Part shown: positions 23,436-24,428 of the stretch, in pieces | Layout: each line of letters starts with the position of its first letter | Numbering within the stretch: the first letter of the stretch is position 1 | DNA from: an uncultured Collinsella sp. | GTDB taxonomy: Bacteria > Actinomycetota > Coriobacteriia > Coriobacteriales > Coriobacteriaceae | DNA length: 24,428 nucleotides | NCBI GenBank assembly: GCA_902496005.1 | Contig: CABUZI010000012.1 | Location: 1 to 24,428, forward strand | Direction: 5' to 3' | Made by a program: the position numbers and the translations under genes | Notes under the pieces: generated by a model | Seen by the model: only the letters and a program-made list of their open reading frames with translations | What the model was told of the DNA's origin: nothing | Databases searched by the model: none

Positions 23436-24428
23436 CTACTGCGCAAGCACGTCCGCGATGCGTTCGCTCGCATGCCCATCACCATAGGGGTTCGATGCAT
23501 GGCTCATGGCCTCGTACTCGGCCTGATCGCTGAGCAGTCGACTGAACTCGCGGTAGATGACGTCCTCCTCGGTGCCGACGAGCTTCAGCGTGCCGGCGGC
23601 CACGCCCTCGGGGCGCTCGGTGGTGTCGCGCATGACGAGCACCGGCTTGCCCAGGCTCGGGGCCTCCTCCTGTATGCCGCCCGAGTCGGTGAGGATGAGG
23701 TGGCTCGCGGCCATGAAGTTGTGGAAGTCGAGCACCTCGAGCGGGTCGATGATGTGCAGGCGGTCGAAGCCGTCCAGCTCCTCGTGCGCTGCCTTGCGGA
23801 CGAGCGGGTTCATGTGGATGGGGTATATCGCCTTGGTGTCGGGATGCTCCTCCATCACGCGGCGGATGGCGCGGAACATGCGGTGCATGGGCTGACCCAG
23901 GTTCTCGCGGCGGTGCGCCGTGATGAGGATGAGGCGGGAGCCCTCCGCCCACTCGAGCTCGGGATGGGAGTAGCCCTCGCGCACGGTGGTGCGCAGGGCA
24001 TCGATTCCGGTGTTGCCGGTGACCCAGATCTTCGACTCCGGCTTGCCCTCGCCAAGCAGGTTCTGCTTGCTCGCCTCCGTGGGTGCGAAGTAGTACTCGC
24101 TCACGATATCGACGGCCTGGCGGTTGAACTCCTCGGGCCAGGGGCTGTAGATGTCGTGCGTGCGCAGGCCCGCCTCGACGTGCCCCACGGGGATCTGCAG
24201 GTAGAAGCACGCGAGCGCAGCGGCGAAGCTGGTCGTGGTGTCGCCGTGGACCAGGACGACGTCGGGCTTCTCGTCCTCGAGGACGGCTTTGAGCTTGAGC
24301 AGCACATCGCACGTCACGTCGAACAGCGTCTGGCCAGGCTTCATGATCGCCAGATCGTAGTCGGGAGCCACACCGAAGACGTGCAGCACCTGGTCGAGCA
24401 TCTCGCGGTGCTGGCCCGTCACGGTCAC
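23436..24428 (-). CDS. wecB: UDP-N-acetylglucosamine 2-epimerase (non-hydrolysing), partial
   Basis: The frame enters from the right edge, so about 40-50 N-terminal residues are missing; 330 residues remain of a usual ~370-390. Family motifs are present in order: VTGQHREMLDQVL, VLVHGDTTTSFAAA, GHVEAGLRT, SPWPEEFNRQ, VTGNTGIDAL, TAHRRENLG, IYPIHMNP and LTDSGGIQEEAP. The enzyme converts UDP-GlcNAc to UDP-ManNAc in the cytosol, a precursor for teichoic-acid linkage units, capsules or other surface glycans. Its GC-rich codon use matches the pel genes rather than the island to its left. It probably marks the core or polysaccharide-locus border of the island. Confidence 0.95.
   Translation of the reverse strand: MTVTGQHREMLDQVLHVFGVAPDYDLAIMKPGQTLFDVTCDVLLKLKAVLEDEKPDVVLVHGDTTTSFAAALACFYLQIPVGHVEAGLRTHDIYSPWPEEFNRQAVDIVSEYYFAPTEASKQNLLGEGKPESKIWVTGNTGIDALRTTVREGYSHPELEWAEGSRLILITAHRRENLGQPMHRMFRAIRRVMEEHPDTKAIYPIHMNPLVRKAAHEELDGFDRLHIIDPLEVLDFHNFMAASHLILTDSGGIQEEAPSLGKPVLVMRDTTERPEGVAAGTLKLVGTEEDVIYREFSRLLSDQAEYEAMSHASNPYGDGHASERIADVLAQ

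Overview
The window looks like a chromosomal segment of a high-GC, Gram-positive, Collinsella-like member of the Coriobacteriia. This rests on codon usage, the Gram-positive form of the Pel polysaccharide operon (no outer-membrane pelB or pelC), strong GGAGG ribosome binding sites and the mix of accessory genes. The assignment is by recognition only, without a marker gene.

Positions 1-860 hold the N-terminal two thirds of a LacI-type regulator on the minus strand and a gene-free spacer. Positions 864-11959 form one tightly packed minus-strand operon, read from right to left: pelD (with an N-terminal SDR-like domain), pelE, a DUF2194 polysaccharide deacetylase in the place of pelA, pelF, pelG, a CotH-family lipoprotein, a VTC-domain polyphosphate polymerase and a DUF4956 membrane protein. 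Most junctions overlap by a few bases or are 3 nt apart. PelD keeps an RxxD inhibitory site next to a degenerate GGDEF, so the product is expected to be a c-di-GMP-controlled, exported cationic exopolysaccharide. The CotH/VTC/DUF4956 trio is appended to it.

Positions 12.0-23.3 kb are an accessory island of lower GC between the pel operon and a wecB-like epimerase gene. It opens with a repeat-rich spacer holding two of three copies of a ~125-bp long-stem hairpin element. A minus-strand toxin-antitoxin-chaperone module follows: an MqsR-like toxin, an MqsA-like antitoxin with an extra C-terminal tail, and a SecB-like chaperone. It has its own palindromic operator. Next come the third hairpin copy, an IS256-type transposase remnant and a membrane-anchored protein of unknown function.

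The centre of the island (15.66-21.08 kb) is the most unusual part. Two tiny genes, of 36 and 42 codons, encode strongly cationic peptides with no acidic residues and have excellent ribosome binding sites. They are transcribed divergently from an AAA+ ATPase gene coupled to a subtilisin-like (S8) protease gene, followed by a KAP-family P-loop NTPase gene. I read this as a candidate, not previously named, ATPase-protease-peptide conflict or peptide-control system.

The island closes with a chimeric reading frame that joins a secreted transglutaminase-like protein in frame to the tail of an ABC-transporter ATPase, a 65-codon gene of unknown function, and terminators. The window ends inside a wecB-type UDP-GlcNAc 2-epimerase gene on the minus strand.
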